Shown here one piece after another: positions 39,601 to 54,600 of a stretch of DNA of 64,000 nucleotides. The position numbers were made by a program, and so were the translations under genes. This DNA comes from Bathymodiolus brooksi (taxonomy: Eukaryota > Mollusca > Bivalvia > Mytilida > Modiolidae). The stretch spans positions 74,114,829-74,178,828 of the forward strand of contig OY804588.1 of NCBI GenBank assembly GCA_963680875.1. The letters are read 5' to 3'. The first letter of the stretch is position 1. Every line of letters begins with the position of its first letter. The notes below the pieces were generated by a model, which was not told the origin of the DNA, ran no database searches, and saw only the letters and a program-made list of their open reading frames with translations.

Positions 39601-42600
39601 ATATTTCAGCTATATCATGACGACCAGTTTTAGTGGTGGAAGAAGCCGGAGTACCCGGAGAGAACCACTGACCATGGGCAAGCAACTGGTAAACTTTATC
39701 ACTTGCGGCTGCGAGTTGAGTGCACCCAGGCCCTAAAATATCCCTCCGATTGTCTAGTGTCCTGTCAATAATATATATATAAGTACAGTTAAAATATCAA
39801 AAACCAAAACATCTCTGATTGTCTACAGTGTCCTGTCAATATTATATATACAAGTACAGTTAAAATATCTAAAACCAATACATTTGTTAATATTTTCCGA
39901 ACGATTGAGTGACCAAAAGCATTAACAGGAGTTTTGAAGGTCGGTAATAAAATTTCACTAACCACAAAAATGCAAAGTGTGCAAGATGACTAAATTAGGC
40001 TTAAATGAGAATGCAAATATTATTTTCAATGTAAAAAAAAAGGTCTGAAATTGTAAAAGAAATTATCAGAATCTCTGGTTTCTATCATATAAAATCTGAT
40101 TCAACCCACCATTTCTTTGGTAATGCCTGTACCAAGTCAGTGCCATTGCGGTTTTCCCAGTTTTCCGGTTGTTTTTGTCTGTTTGTTGACTTATGAGTTT
40201 TGCCTTTCCCTTTGGAAGATTGCTCGGTGTTCGTTAATTTTGTTATTACCCTTATATATAATAATATCTACATTTGCTACAATAGCATATTCCTATATAT
40301 TACTAACTACTTATATACTAGAAGCAAGATAAATGTGTTAATTGTTTCAAAAGAAACTTTCACCAATTAGACGGTTAGTTGTAGATATAAGACAGATAAA
40401 CAGGCAACAAGATAAAGATGTAATAAGGTATTAAAGGTGTAATACTAATATAATATAAAAATAGATAAGAACCCTTTACCAATGATATAAATTACTTCAA
40501 TAAATGGTAGAGAACCATCTAAACTCTGAACAAAACACTATATATCTCTGCTAAATAAAGGGGAGGTAACCTTACAGAAAGGGAGGCAACCATTCAATTC
40601 AAAAATCAGATCATAAATGATGGCTATCTTTCTATACAGATAAATGATTTCCAGGAATATTATTTTCTATATCACCAAGTAATCAGAAGAACTTTATTGC
40701 TAGCATGATAGATGTTGTTATCCACCCACCATAATAGCTTGATAAAATGGCCACCACCAAGTAGATAAGGGGAGACAAACCTGAAGATGATTGTTTACAA
40801 GAATAGATTCACCGTCTACAAAGGTCTTTTCGTGGACAACAGATGCCAATTGCTGAATACATAATAAATGCAGTTATTGTATATTATATAAAGAATTTAC
40901 TAACTTGTAAATTAATTTCTTATTAATGCAAGTTTGAAGAAACATAATTAATTACAAATGTGGTCACAGCATCATATAAATATTATAAAGAATATCTTTA
41001 AAGACAACAAAGACTGACAATGTTTTAACACTAATATTATCTATCATATCTTCTGGCCAATAAGTTTGGTTTGGTTTATGGTGTTAGACGCACTTTCAAC
41101 AATATTTCAGTTATATCGTGGCGGCCAGTTTTATTGATGGAGGAAACTCGAGTACCCAGAGAAAACCACTGACCCATTGCAAGTCACTGACAAACCTTAT
41201 CACATAATGTTGTATAGAGTACACTTCACCATGAACAATTTTCGAACCCACAACTTTAGTGGTGATATGCACTACTGGCACAGGTAGTTATAAATCCAAC
41301 TACCATACGTCCACGACCACAACGGTCCCTTCTGGCCAAAAAATCTATGCTAATCTATATATAACTCTACTTGTCAAATTCTTCATAGACATCCGATAGG
41401 ATCAGTCCTTTTTTTATGTCAAAAGCTTCAACTTATAGTCCCACAATTACTGTATATACTTTACCTCAATATCTCTGTCTTTTCTGCTGGCTTCCATTAT
41501 CATCTGTTCAAGTTTATTGTCAGCTTCGTCTTTCGCTTCACACAATTTTTGTAAAATGTCATCTTGATTTCTTTTGTCTGTCTCCAGATCTCCAATAAAA
41601 CTGAAATTCATACAGTCCTATCATTTTAACCAATGTTTAAATATGTTCTTCTATTTCTGATCCATTTAATAAGTGTAAATTTTGGGCTTAATCAAGCTTG
41701 TAGATTCTAATGATTTTATACACTATCTCAAACGGGTTAAAGTTAAACTATTTCCAGATATGACGATTATATTGAACTTCTGATTAACACAATAAAATGC
41801 AGACTTCCACTGACCCTGCTATTGTTTATATATTTTTTCATTGTTTGTTTGTGTATTGCTGTTTGAGATCAAGTAATCAAGATGGGGAGGCTTGGGGTCC
41901 AGATCCAGTCATCAAGATGGGGAGACTTGGGGTCCAGATCCAGTCATCAAGATGAGGAGGCTTGGGGTCCAGATCCAGTCATGAAGATGGGGAGGCTTGG
42001 GGTCCAGATCCAGTCATCAAGATGGGGAGGCTTGGGATCCAGATCCAGTCATCAAGATGGGGAGGCTTGGGGTCCAGATCCAGTAATCAAGATGGGGAGG
42101 CTTGGGGTCCAGATCCAGTAATCAAGATGGGGAGGCTTGGGGTCCAGATCCAGTAATCAAGATGGGGAGGCTTGGGGTCCAGATCCAGTAATCAAGATGG
42201 GGAGGCTTGGGGTCCAGATCCAGTAATCAAGATGGGGGGGCTTGGGGTCCAGATCCAGTAATCAAGATGGGGAGGCTTGGGGGTCCATTAAGGGGTTTAA
42301 CTCTGCCCCATTTTTGTGCCTGTGTCATATGTTGAGGTCTTTTGTGTGTTCAATAATTTGCGTTGATTGATGGTCGTTTGGTTTTTTTTGATATTGGTGA
42401 AATTGTTGACCATCACAGTTTTAACTTTTTTTTTGTTTTGTTGATATTGGTGAAATTGTTGACCATCACAGTTTTAACTTTTCTTTTGTTTTTGTTGATA
42501 TTGGTGAAATTGTTGACCATCACAGTTTTAACTTTTCTTTTGTTTTGTTGATATTGGTGAAATTGTTGACCATCACAGTTTTAACTTTTCTTTTGTTTTG

Positions 42601-45600
42601 TTGATATTGGTGAAATTGTTGACCATCACAGTTGGTAGGAACATAAAAGAAAACATTCAGCCAATATTAATTCATTGGTGAATGCTTGAATAGTTAGATT
42701 GAGACCAAGTGAGGAATCATTTACGAGGATCACCTGATGTTCCTCAGAAACCATTTCTTCCTGTGGCAGAAATACCTAATGTCATTTAAAAACCTAAATT
42801 AAAATCTTTCTGGAGGACCATCCATAGATGAATCCTGTTCCATTTCAGTTTAATGGGTTCTGCCAATTCTTTACAATTAGATTTTTGCCTGGCAATGTAT
42901 GTTGTCTGATAAGAAAATACAGAAATTTTGTATATGACCTACTATAAAGTATTCCATTAAAGTCTTGTTTAAATCTAGCTGAGCTAAAAAAAAAAAATAT
43001 TGAGTATTTCTTTTCTACAATTCTTACCTTTCTTTTGCTGCCAGTGCATCTTTGAGGTCCTACAAAAGAGAACTGATCTTGTTCATAACATGAAAAACAG
43101 AACTGATCATACATATAAATATAAACTAGAGAAACTAACAATAAAAGTCAGCTTTCATTTATATCAATTACACTTTCTACTCTATATAAAATGTCAACAC
43201 TGATTTCAAGTATTGAAAAGTAAAATTAACAAGCAAGATAAGTATCACGGGGGCCACACACGTCCTTTTTGGTTTTACTTATGGAATGCCCAAGACAAAG
43301 GTTTGGTTCAATTTGGTGCATTGCTTTAGGAGATGATAGATAGTCTATACTAGTCCTGTTACCCAATACCCATGACATAAAGGTGTGGTTCAATTTGGCG
43401 CATTGCTTTAGAAGATTTCTTTTCTGAAAACAGCGCAACATGCATATTCTGCATAAAATTAGCAAAACTATAAATTTCAGAGAAAAACTTGGCAATTATT
43501 TTATAGAAAAGTTTATCATATACCTACTAAATAAATTCAGCAACTTCCATTTTTAAAACAAAGAAGTTCTGGCTATTTGAAGAAAAATAAATTTTAGTTA
43601 CAGTGGCCATCTTGGATAGAGGCTTATAGGACACTAAGGTTTAGTTTAATTTCCCCATTGGTTAAGATCTTTAAATGATTTTTGCCATAATCTGCAGAAT
43701 TGCCTAATTTGTTTTTACTTTTACCTGTAATTGTATTTGTGTTTTATGGCTCATTTCAGCATATAATGTTTGTGAATCTTTTATCCCAGTCTGTAAATCC
43801 TTGACTTCTCTGGCTGCTCCTTCAAGTGCCCTGTCTGCTTGGTTTAATTCCTGAAATTAGTATTAAGTTTTAACAACAGCCCATGTGACCTTTGCCCAGG
43901 AGTGTAAAAAGAAAATATGCAGGTTTTTTGTTATGTTGGCTATATAAGAATTTTTTTGTGAGGAAGAGGGTGGGTAAATATTTTCCCTAATAGACTAAAT
44001 ATTATCTACACCTACTTATAATTAACATGTAATCAGAAAAATGAATATTCTTATTCAGACTTTTAATGAGTCAACAATCAACTCATTAAGTATACATATA
44101 TTATCTACCCTTTTTAAAATACTTATGCTAACATATCAAATCGTTGTATCAAAATCAATGACAAAGATTGTTTTAAGAAGGTTAGGGATATGGTGTTTAA
44201 TGCCACTTTCAACAATATTTCAGTTAAATCGTGGTGATCAGTTTTATTGGTGGAGGAAACGAGCAAAATACCGACCTGCCACAAGTCACTGACAAACTTT
44301 TATCACATAATGTTGCGTCAAGTACACCTCGCCCTTGAACGAGATTCCAAACCACAACATATTTTTTTAACAGAATATTGTACAGTGAAACCTGAGTAAA
44401 CCAGACAGACTTTACAGTCCTATATACTGAACCCTGAGTAAACCAGACAGACTTTACAGTCCTATATACTGAACCCTGAGTAAACCAGACAGACTTTACA
44501 GTCCTATATACTGAACTCTGAGTAAACCAGACAGACTTTACAGTCCTATATACTGAACCCTGAGTAAACTGAAAACCTGCCTAAACCAGACCGAGTAAAC
44601 TGAAAACCTGCTAAACTGAACCCTGAGTAAACTGAAAACCTGCTAAACTGAACCCTGAGTAAACTAGACAGACTTTACAGTCCTATATACTGAACCCTGA
44701 GTAAACTGAAAACCTGCCTAAACCAGACCCTGAGTAAACCAAAAACCTGCTAAACTGAACCCTGAGTAAACTGAAACATGACTAAACTGAACCCTGAGTA
44801 AACCAGACAGACTTTAGTCCTATATACTGAACCCTGAGTAAACTGAAAACCTGACTAAACCAAACCCTGAGTAAACTGAAAATCTGACTAAACCAGACCC
44901 TGAGTAAACTGAAAACCTGACTAAACCAAACCCTGAGTAAACTGAAAACCTGACTAAACCAAACCCTGAGTAAACTGAAAACCTGACTAAACTGAACCCT
45001 GAGTAAACCAAAAACCTGTCTAAACTGAACCCTGAGTAAACCAGACAGACTTTACAGTCCCAACTACTGAACCCTGAGTAAACCAGACAGACTTTACAGT
45101 CCCATCTACTGAACCTTGAGTAAACCGAAAACCTTTCTAAACCAGACCGACTTTACAGTCCCATCTACTTAATGTCTAATGTAATTTGAACCTGTGTACA
45201 CCAAACACCTGTCTAAACTGAACAAATTCTTCAGTCCAAATGGGGTTTGGCTTACACAGGTGTGACTGTATATCACAGTAATATCAGAACTTCTAAACAG
45301 CCATTAATTTAGAAAAAAAAGAAAAATGTAGTAACAAATGTACTGTAGTTCTACCCCTCTTAATTGATCAAGGCTACATTACCAGGTAGTCAAATTAATA
45401 AATTAACTGCAGTTCACCCACAGGCTAGTTAAACCCCAGCAACATAATCTGGTGATCAATGTCCTCATTTTATACCTGTTGTTTTTTATTGAGATCGTCC
45501 TAATTTTATAATTGTTGTTTTTTATTGAGATCGTCCTAATTTTATACTTGTTTTTTATTGAGATCGTACTAATTTTATACCAGTTGGTTTTTTTATTGAG

Positions 45601-48600
45601 ATCGTACCAATTTTACACCTGTTGTTTTTTTATTGAGATCGTACTAATTTCATACCTCTTATTTTTTATTGAGATTGTCCTAATTTTATACCTGTTGTTT
45701 TTTTATTGAGATTGTCCTAATTTTATACCTGTTGCTTTTTATTGAGATTTTCTTAATTTTATACCGGTTGTTTTTTATGGAGATCACACTAATTTTATAC
45801 CTGTTGTTTTTTATTGAGATTGTCCTAATTTTATACCTGTTATTTTTCATTGAGATTGTCCTAATTTTATACCTGTTGTTTTTTATAAAGATCGTACTTA
45901 TTTCATACCTGTTGCTTTTTATTGATATTGTCCTAATTTTATACCTGTTGTTTTTTTATTGAGATTGTCCTAATTTTATACCTGTTGTTTTTTATTGAGA
46001 TCGTACTAATTTTATACCTGTTGTTTTTTATTGAGATCGTACTAATTTTATAACTGTTGTTTTTATTGAGATCGTACTAATTTTATACCTGTTGTTTTTT
46101 ACTGAGATCGTACTAATTTTATAACTGTTGTTTTTATTGAGATCGTACTAATTTTATACCTGTTGTTTTATATTGAAATCGTGCTAATTTTATACCTGTT
46201 GTTTTTATTGAGATCTTACTAATTTTATACCTGTTGTTTTTTTATTGAGATCATACTAATTTTATACCTCTTGTTTTTATTGTGAAAGTGCTAATTTTAT
46301 ACCTGTTGTTTTTATTGAGATCGTGCTCATTTTATACATGTTGCTTTTTATTGAGATCGTGCTAATTTTATACCTGTTGTTTTTATTGAGATCGTGCTCA
46401 TTTTATACATGTTGCTTTTTATTGAGATCGTGCTAATTTTATACATTGTTTTTTTATTGAGATTGTCCTAATTTTATACCTGTTGCTTTTTATGGAGATC
46501 GTACTTATTTTATACCTGGTTTTTTTTATTGATATTGTCCTAATTTTATACCTGTTGTTTTTTATGGAGATCGTACTTATTTTATACCTGGTTTTTTTTA
46601 TTGATATTGTCCTAATTTTATACCTGTTGTTTTTTTATTGAGATTGTCTTAATTTTATACCTGTTATTTTTATTGTTATTGTCCTAATTTGATACCTGTT
46701 GTTTTTATTGAGATCGTACTAATTTTATACCTGTTGTTTTTATTGAGATCGTGCTAATTTTATACCTGTTGCTTTTTATTGAGATCGTACTTATTTTATA
46801 CTTGTTGTTTTTATTGAGATCGTACCTTATTTTATACCTGTTGTTTTTATTAAGATCGTGCTAATTTTATACCTGTTGCTTTTTATTGAGATCGTGCTAA
46901 TCTTATACCTGTTGTTTTCATTGAGATCGTACTAATTTTATACCTGTTGTTTTTATTGAGATCGTGCTAATTTTATACCTGTTGCTTTTTATTGAGATCG
47001 TGCTAATTTTATACCTGTTGCTTTTTATTGAGATCGTACTAGTTTTATAACTGTTGTTTTTATTGAGATTATACTAATTGTATACCTGTTGTTTTTTATT
47101 GAGATTGTCCTAATTTTATACCTGTTGTTTTTTATGGAGATCGTACTTATTTTACACCTGTTTTTTTTTATTGATATTGTCCTAATTTTATACCTGTTAT
47201 TTTTCATTGAGATTGTCCTAATTTTATACCTGTTGTTTTTTATGGAGATCGTACTTATTTCATACCTGTTGCTTTTTATTGATATTGTCCTAATTTTATA
47301 CCTGTTGTTTTTTTATTGAGATTGTCCTAATTTTATACCTGTTGTTTTTTATTGAGATCGTACTAATTTTATACCTGTTGTTTTTTATGGATATCGTACT
47401 AATTGTATACCTGTTGTTTTTATTGAGATCGTACTAATTTTATACCTGTTGTTTTATATTGAAATCGTGCTAATTTTATACCTGTTGTCTTTATTGAGAT
47501 CGTGCTAATTTTATACCTGTTGCTTTTTATTGAGATCGTGCTAATTTTATACCTGTTGTTTTTATTGAGATCGTACTAATTTTATACCTGTTGTTTTTTT
47601 ATTGAGATCATACTAATTTTATACCTCTTGTTTTTATTGTGAAAGTGCTGATTTTATACCTGTTGTTTTTATTGAGATCGTGCTCATTTTATACATGTTG
47701 CTTTTTATTGAGATCGTGCTAATTTTATACATTGTTTTTTTATTGAGATTGTCCTAATTTTATACCTGTTGCTTTTTATGGAGATCGTACTTATTTTATA
47801 CCTGTTATTTTTCATTGAGATTGTCCTAATTTTATACCTGTTGTTTTTTATGGAGATCGTACTTATTTCATACCTGTTGCTTTTTATTGATATTGTCCTA
47901 ATTTTATACCTGTTGTTTTTTTATTGAGATTGTCCTAATTTTATACCTGTTGTTTTTTATTGAGATCGTACTAATTTTATACCTGTTGTTTTTTATGGAT
48001 ATCGTACTAATTGTATACCTGTTGTTTTTATTGAGATCGTACTAATTTTATACCTGTTGTTTTATATTGAAATCGTGCTAATTTTATACCTGTTGTCTTT
48101 ATTGAGATCGTGCTAATTTTATACCTGTTGCTTTTTATTGAGATCGTGCTAATTTTATACCTGTTGTTTTTATTGAGATCGTACTAATTTTATACCTGTT
48201 GTTTTTTTATTGAGATCATACTAATTTTATACCTCTTGTTTTTATTGTGAAAGTGCTAATTTTATACCTGTTGTTTTTATTGAGATCGTGCTCATTTTAT
48301 ACATGTTGCTTTTTATTGAGATCGTGCTAATTTTATACATTGTTTTTTTATTGAGATTGTCCTAATTTTATACCTGTTGCTTTTTATGGAGATCGTACTT
48401 ATTTTATACCTGTTTTTTTTATTGATATTGTCCTAATTTTATACCTGTTGTTTTTTATTGAGATTGTCTTAATTTGATACCTGCTGTTTTTATTGAGATC
48501 GTACTAATTTTATACCTGTTGTTTTTATTGAGATCGTACTAATTTTATACCTGTTGCTTTTTATTGAGATCGTACTTATTTTATACTTGTTGTTTTTATT

Positions 48601-51600
48601 GAGATCGTACCTTATTTTATACCTGTTGTTTTTATTAAGATCGTGCTAATTTTATACCTGTTGCTTTTTATTGAGATCGTGCTAATCATATACCTGTTGT
48701 TTTCATTGAGATCGTACTAATTTTGTACCTGTTGTTTTTTATTGAGATCATACTAATTCTATACCTCTTGTTTTTATTGTGAAAGTGCTAATTTTATACC
48801 TGTTGTTTTTATTGAGATCGTGCTCATTTTATACATGTTGCTTTTTATTGAGATCGTGCTAATTTTATACATTGTTTTTTTATTGAGATTGTCCTAATTT
48901 TATACCTGTTGTTTTTTATGGAGATTGTACTTATTTTATACCTGGTTTTTTTATTGATATTGTCCTAATTTTATACCTGTTGTTTTTTATTGAGATTGTC
49001 CTAATTTTATACCTGTTGTTTTTATTGAGATCGTACCAATTTTATACCTGTTGTTTTTATTAAGATCGTACCTTATTTTATACATGTTGTTTTTTTATTG
49101 AGATCGTGCTAATTTTATACCTGTTGCTTTTTATTGAGATCGTGCTAATTTTATACCTGTTGTTTTTATTGAAATCGTACTCATTTTATACCTGTTGTTT
49201 TTATTGAGATCGTACTCATTTTATACCTGTTGCTTTTTATTGAGATTGTGCTAATTTTATACCTGTTGCTTTTTTATTGAGAACGTGCTAATTTTATAAG
49301 GTTTTTTTTATTGAGATTGTCCTAATTTTATACCTGTTGTTTTTTATGGAGATCGTACTTATTTTATACCTGGTTTTTTTTATCGATATTGTCCTAATTT
49401 TATACCTGTTGTTTTTTATTGAGATTATCTTTATTTTATACCTGTTGTTTTTATTGAGATTGTCCTAATTTTATACCTGTTGTTTTTATTGAGATCGTAC
49501 TAATTTTATACCTGTTGTTTTTTATTGAAATCGTGCTAATTTTATACCTGTTGCTTTTTATTGAGATCGTGCTAATCTTATACCTGTTGTTTTTATTGAG
49601 ATCGTATTAATTTTATACCTGTTGTTTTTATTGAGATCGTGCTAATTTTATACCTGTTGCTTTTTATTGAGATCGTACTAATTTTATACCTGTTGTTTTT
49701 ATTGAGATCGTGCTAATTTTATACCTATTGTTTTTATTGAGATCGTGCTAATTTTATACCGGTTGCTTTTTATTGAGATCGTGCTAATTTTATACCTGTT
49801 GCTTTTTATTGAGATCGTACTAATTTTATACCTGTTGTATTTTATTGAGATCGTGCTAATTTTATACCTGTTGTTTTTATTGAGATCGTACTCATTTTAT
49901 ACCTGTTGTTTTTATTGAGATCGTGCTAATTTTATACCTGTTGCTTTATATTGAGATCATGCTAATTTTATACCTGTTGCTTTTTATTGAGATCGTACTA
50001 ATTTTATACCTGTTGCTTTTTATTGAGATTGTGCTAATTTTATACCTGTTGCCTTTTATTGAGATCGTACTAATTGTATACATGTTGTTTTTATTGAGAT
50101 CGTGCTAATTTTATACTGTTGTTTTTATTGAGATCGTGCTAATTTTATACCTGTTGTTTTTATTGAGATCGTGCTAATTTTATACCTGTTGTTTTTATTG
50201 AGATTGTACTAATTGTATACCTGTTGTTTTTATTGAGATCGTGCTAATTTTATACCTGTTGCTTTTTATTGAGATCGTCGGTTAATTGTTTAATATTATT
50301 TTCATTTTCCTCTTCAACACGACTCCTTAATTCACTAATCTCTACATCATGTTGTTTAGACATCATCTCCATAGCCATACTACAAAATAATATAAACAAA
50401 ATTATATAAATCATCATTATTGTTTATATGACATTGTTTCCATAGCAATAGTAAACAAGAGGCTCCATGGAGTTCATCTAAAAAGGAAAATTGTTACTTA
50501 TGCTAAGAAATACTGTACCACATAATTAATAAACAATTATTCAAGTTTTAAAATAGCAATTACATATTTGTTAAGAAAATGTAGCTCCATGTCTATGTAT
50601 CCTGATTTCCTCCATCAATTAAACTGACCACCACTATATTACTGAAATATGCTGGAAAGTGGCATTAAATACATGTAACCAAATATCATCGCTGCATATA
50701 AAGGCAGTATTTGAGTTGTGTTTTAACCCTGCTATTTAATTTCATTCAGTACAAGATACTATACAAAGTTGTTATATTTTTCTTTTTTTTAAACTTATGT
50801 TGATTTGTTTGTTTGTTTGTTTATTTAAAAACTTACGATGCTTTCTTCAACAATTCTTGTTTGTCTGATAGCTACTTACGATGCTTTCTTCAACAATTCT
50901 TGTTTGTCTGATAGCTACTTAACTTACATGCTTTCTTCAACAATTCTTGTTTGTCTGATAGCTACTTAACTTACGATGCTTTCTTCAACAATTCTTGTTT
51001 GTCTGATAGCTACTTATGATGCTTTCTTCAACAATTCTTGTTTGTCTGATAGCTACTTAACTTACGATGCTTTCTTCAACAATTCTTGTTTGTCTGATAG
51101 CTACTTATGATGCTTTCTTCAACAATTCTTGTTTGTCTGATAGCTACTTAACTTACGATGCTTTCTTCAACAATTCTTGTTTGTCTGATAGCTACTTATG
51201 ATGCTTTCTTCAACAATTCTTGTTTGTCTGATAGCTACTTAACTTACGATGCTTTCTTCAACAATTCTTGTTTGTCTGATAGCTACTTAACTTACGATGC
51301 TTTCTTCAACAATTCTTGTTTGTCTGATAGCTACTTAACTTACGATGCTTTCTTCAACAATTCTTGTTTGTCTGATAGCTACTTACGATGCTTTCTTTAA
51401 CAATTCTTGTTTGTCTGATAGCTCACTCTTTACACTTTCTAATTCTACTTTTAATTCAATATTCTAAAAATAGAAAGTTGTGCAGAAAATAATTACACAT
51501 CAAATGTCTCTCAGGGGCCATCATGGTCGTGATCGTATGGTAGTATGGATTTATATCTACCTATGTAATCAGTGCTCTCACCACTGATGTGAATTAAAAA

Positions 51601-54600
51601 ACCCGCTAATAGCGAGGTGTACTTGATACAACATTATGTGATAAAGCTTGTCAGTGACCTGTGGCAGGTTGGTGGTTTTTCTCCAGTTTCTTCCACGAAT
51701 AAAAATGACTGTCACTATATAACTGAAATATGGTTGAAAGTGGCATTAAACAACTTAACCCTTACCCTCAAATGTCCCCTAAAAAGTAAAAACATAGGTC
51801 TGCCTCATTTGACTGTGATTTTACTGATACTTTGATCACCAGTCACATTTCCATGTATCTACATGTGCTAATCAGAGATTTATAAATCCCTCAACTAAGT
51901 CTGGTAGTCAAGATATAGAGGAAAAATCAGATGAAAGCTAACATATAAGGATAAATGAACACTTGTTGATTTATATATCAATGGGCTTAGAATGGATTTC
52001 TCTGGAAATATTACATCAAAGGTGAAGTCTGGTTGGTTGGGTTATGGTGCTTAATGCCCCCTTTAACAATATTTCAGTTATATCGTAACGGTCCTATTTA
52101 TTTAACCTTTTCCTTTTGAAATATTACTGTGTTGTGATCCAATACCACACAAATTGTAATAACTCATATTTGTGTTATATAAATCCTTGTTTCTGGTAAA
52201 AAAAAAATATACCTAGATACTATATATACCAGTATCTAGGTATATTTTTTTTACCAGAAACAAGTGCCTGTGATATAAATAAAGCAAAGTATTTTATTTA
52301 AATTCACAGAGAAATAAACATTTTAGTGGATCTTTTCAACCAGATCAGGAAAAAGCTTGTAATATTTGTCCATTTCAAAGGTTTCAATATTTCCCAAAAG
52401 CCTAAATCAAGTCCTCTATCGTATTTTGCACAAAAGACAAGTTTAAATTTGGTGCCAAATTGATATCTGATAATTTTTACGTGTCCGTTCCAGAGTGATT
52501 CTTGTTCTTATATTTCAAATATTGATATTTCCGTTCATTAAAACATTTCTGATATTGCGACTTTAATTATGTCAATGTCCTTGAACTTCATCAAAGCATG
52601 GAGGAACGATAAATGATACAATAAAAGAGTTTTGATCTGACGTTTCACTTTAGTTTTAATAAAAATAAATTATGGACAAATTGGAGATCAAACAGGGCTC
52701 TTTTATACAACAAACCCAGTATTTTATACCAGTGGAAATAGATTTGTCCGTCGTACCGGCACGTTTGGGAATCTCTGATTTTTTTCACTTGTCCCATCGG
52801 ACAACCGTAATACAATCTACTTGTCCGACGTCAGTTTTCACTGGTACCGGACAATCGGACAAACGTTAATGTCGAGGCCTGAAGTGTTATAAGAAATTAT
52901 CATGTAAGAGGGTATTGTAAAATGACAATCAATTATGAATCCTTTTTAGCAATCAATACACTCTTTATTGTACAAAAACACTGTACATATTAAGTAGAGG
53001 TCAAGGCAAAACAATGAAGTAACATATCTGGTCAGTAGAGGTCAAGGTTAAACAATGAAGTAACACATCTGGTCAGTAGAGGTCAAGGTTAAACAATGAA
53101 GTAACACATCTGGTCTGTAGAGGTCAAGGTCAAACAATGAAGTAACATATCTGGTCAGTAGAGGTTAAGGTTAAACAATGAAGTAACATATCTGGTCAGT
53201 AGAGGTCAAGGTTAAACAATGAAGTAACATATCTGGTCAGTAGAGGTCAAGGTTAAATAATGAAGTAACATATCTGGTCAGTAGAGGTCAAGGTTAAATA
53301 ATGAAGTAACATATCTGGTCAGTAGAGGTCAAGGTTAAACAATGAAGTAACATATCTGGTCCTATAATATACATGTACAGTATAATACAACAATTATATA
53401 CCACTTTGAAAACATCATTATCTCCACATTTCTGCTGCATTCTCTCCTCTAGGAAGTATATCCGTAGTTTCAGGCTGAAATTTTCCTTCTTCAGCTCTGA
53501 AAGTTGCTATAAAATAAAGACAATTTGTATATAAATTTCACCTATAACATTTTGTACCTAAATCTAATTACATAACTTATTTTCCAAATACAACAGCAAC
53601 AGGTCAGTGGTTTTCTCCGGGACCTCCGGTTTCCTCCACCAATAAAACAGACCGCCACAATATAACTGAAATATTGTTGATAGTGGTGTTAAACACCATC
53701 AAACAAACTAGAGGCTCCCAGGAGCCTGTAATCGCTCACCTATTTCAATTTGACATCTAAAGTTGATCTGTAACTTATGATTATACACTCTCATACCAAA
53801 AATCAAGTCAATATCTCAAATCATAGCGAAAAAAAGTGGTGACAATTAAATATTTGGCAAAATTTCAAAGTCCAAGGGCCATAACTCGGCTAAAAATCAT
53901 TGGACCGGAACGAAACGTAAACTTGATCTGTAACTTATCATTATACACCCACGTACCAAATATCAAGTCAATATCTCAAAGCATAGCGAAAAAAGGTGGT
54001 CGCAACTGTTTTATTTCGGACATGGGTAACATTATATATGTCCCGGCCACTTAGTGGCGGAGACATAAAAATAATGACAATTTTTTATCTATAACTAAAC
54101 ACTATATCATCCATATTAAATACTGATTTACTGATATGTAATTATATCTTGTGAGTCTTCTACATATACATTCTGTCATCCTAAACATGCATTTGATTAA
54201 ACATTATACAATTATTATACCTCAGTATAAGTTTTCCTATGAAAAATATGTGTTCATAAATACTCTATATACTGGTACTATTCATCTGTGAATAGTCAGA
54301 GAGATTTTTCTCCTCTCCTGTGCTATTCACCGGAGACGTGATATATTTTTGTAGAATTTTTAATGCTCTTAATTCATTGGAGGAAACATGTTAATGGACA
54401 TTAAAAATTCTCAGGAATTTTCTTATGTGAACCTACAATCCTAAAACCTGCAGACAACAACAAACATGATGAATAGGTTCTGTGTCTGTCTATTGTATTA
54501 TAGTCTCTTATGCTGTTCTGTGTAATAAAACACTTATTGACTGGATACTTGGGTAATTATTATCAAGTTTATTGTTCCCCTCGACACCAACTATTGCCCT

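Noticed and set aside
41882..42156. Plus ORFs in the 35-bp G-rich array
   Set aside because: 35 is not a multiple of three, so the ORFs cycle through frames; no start context or homologue.
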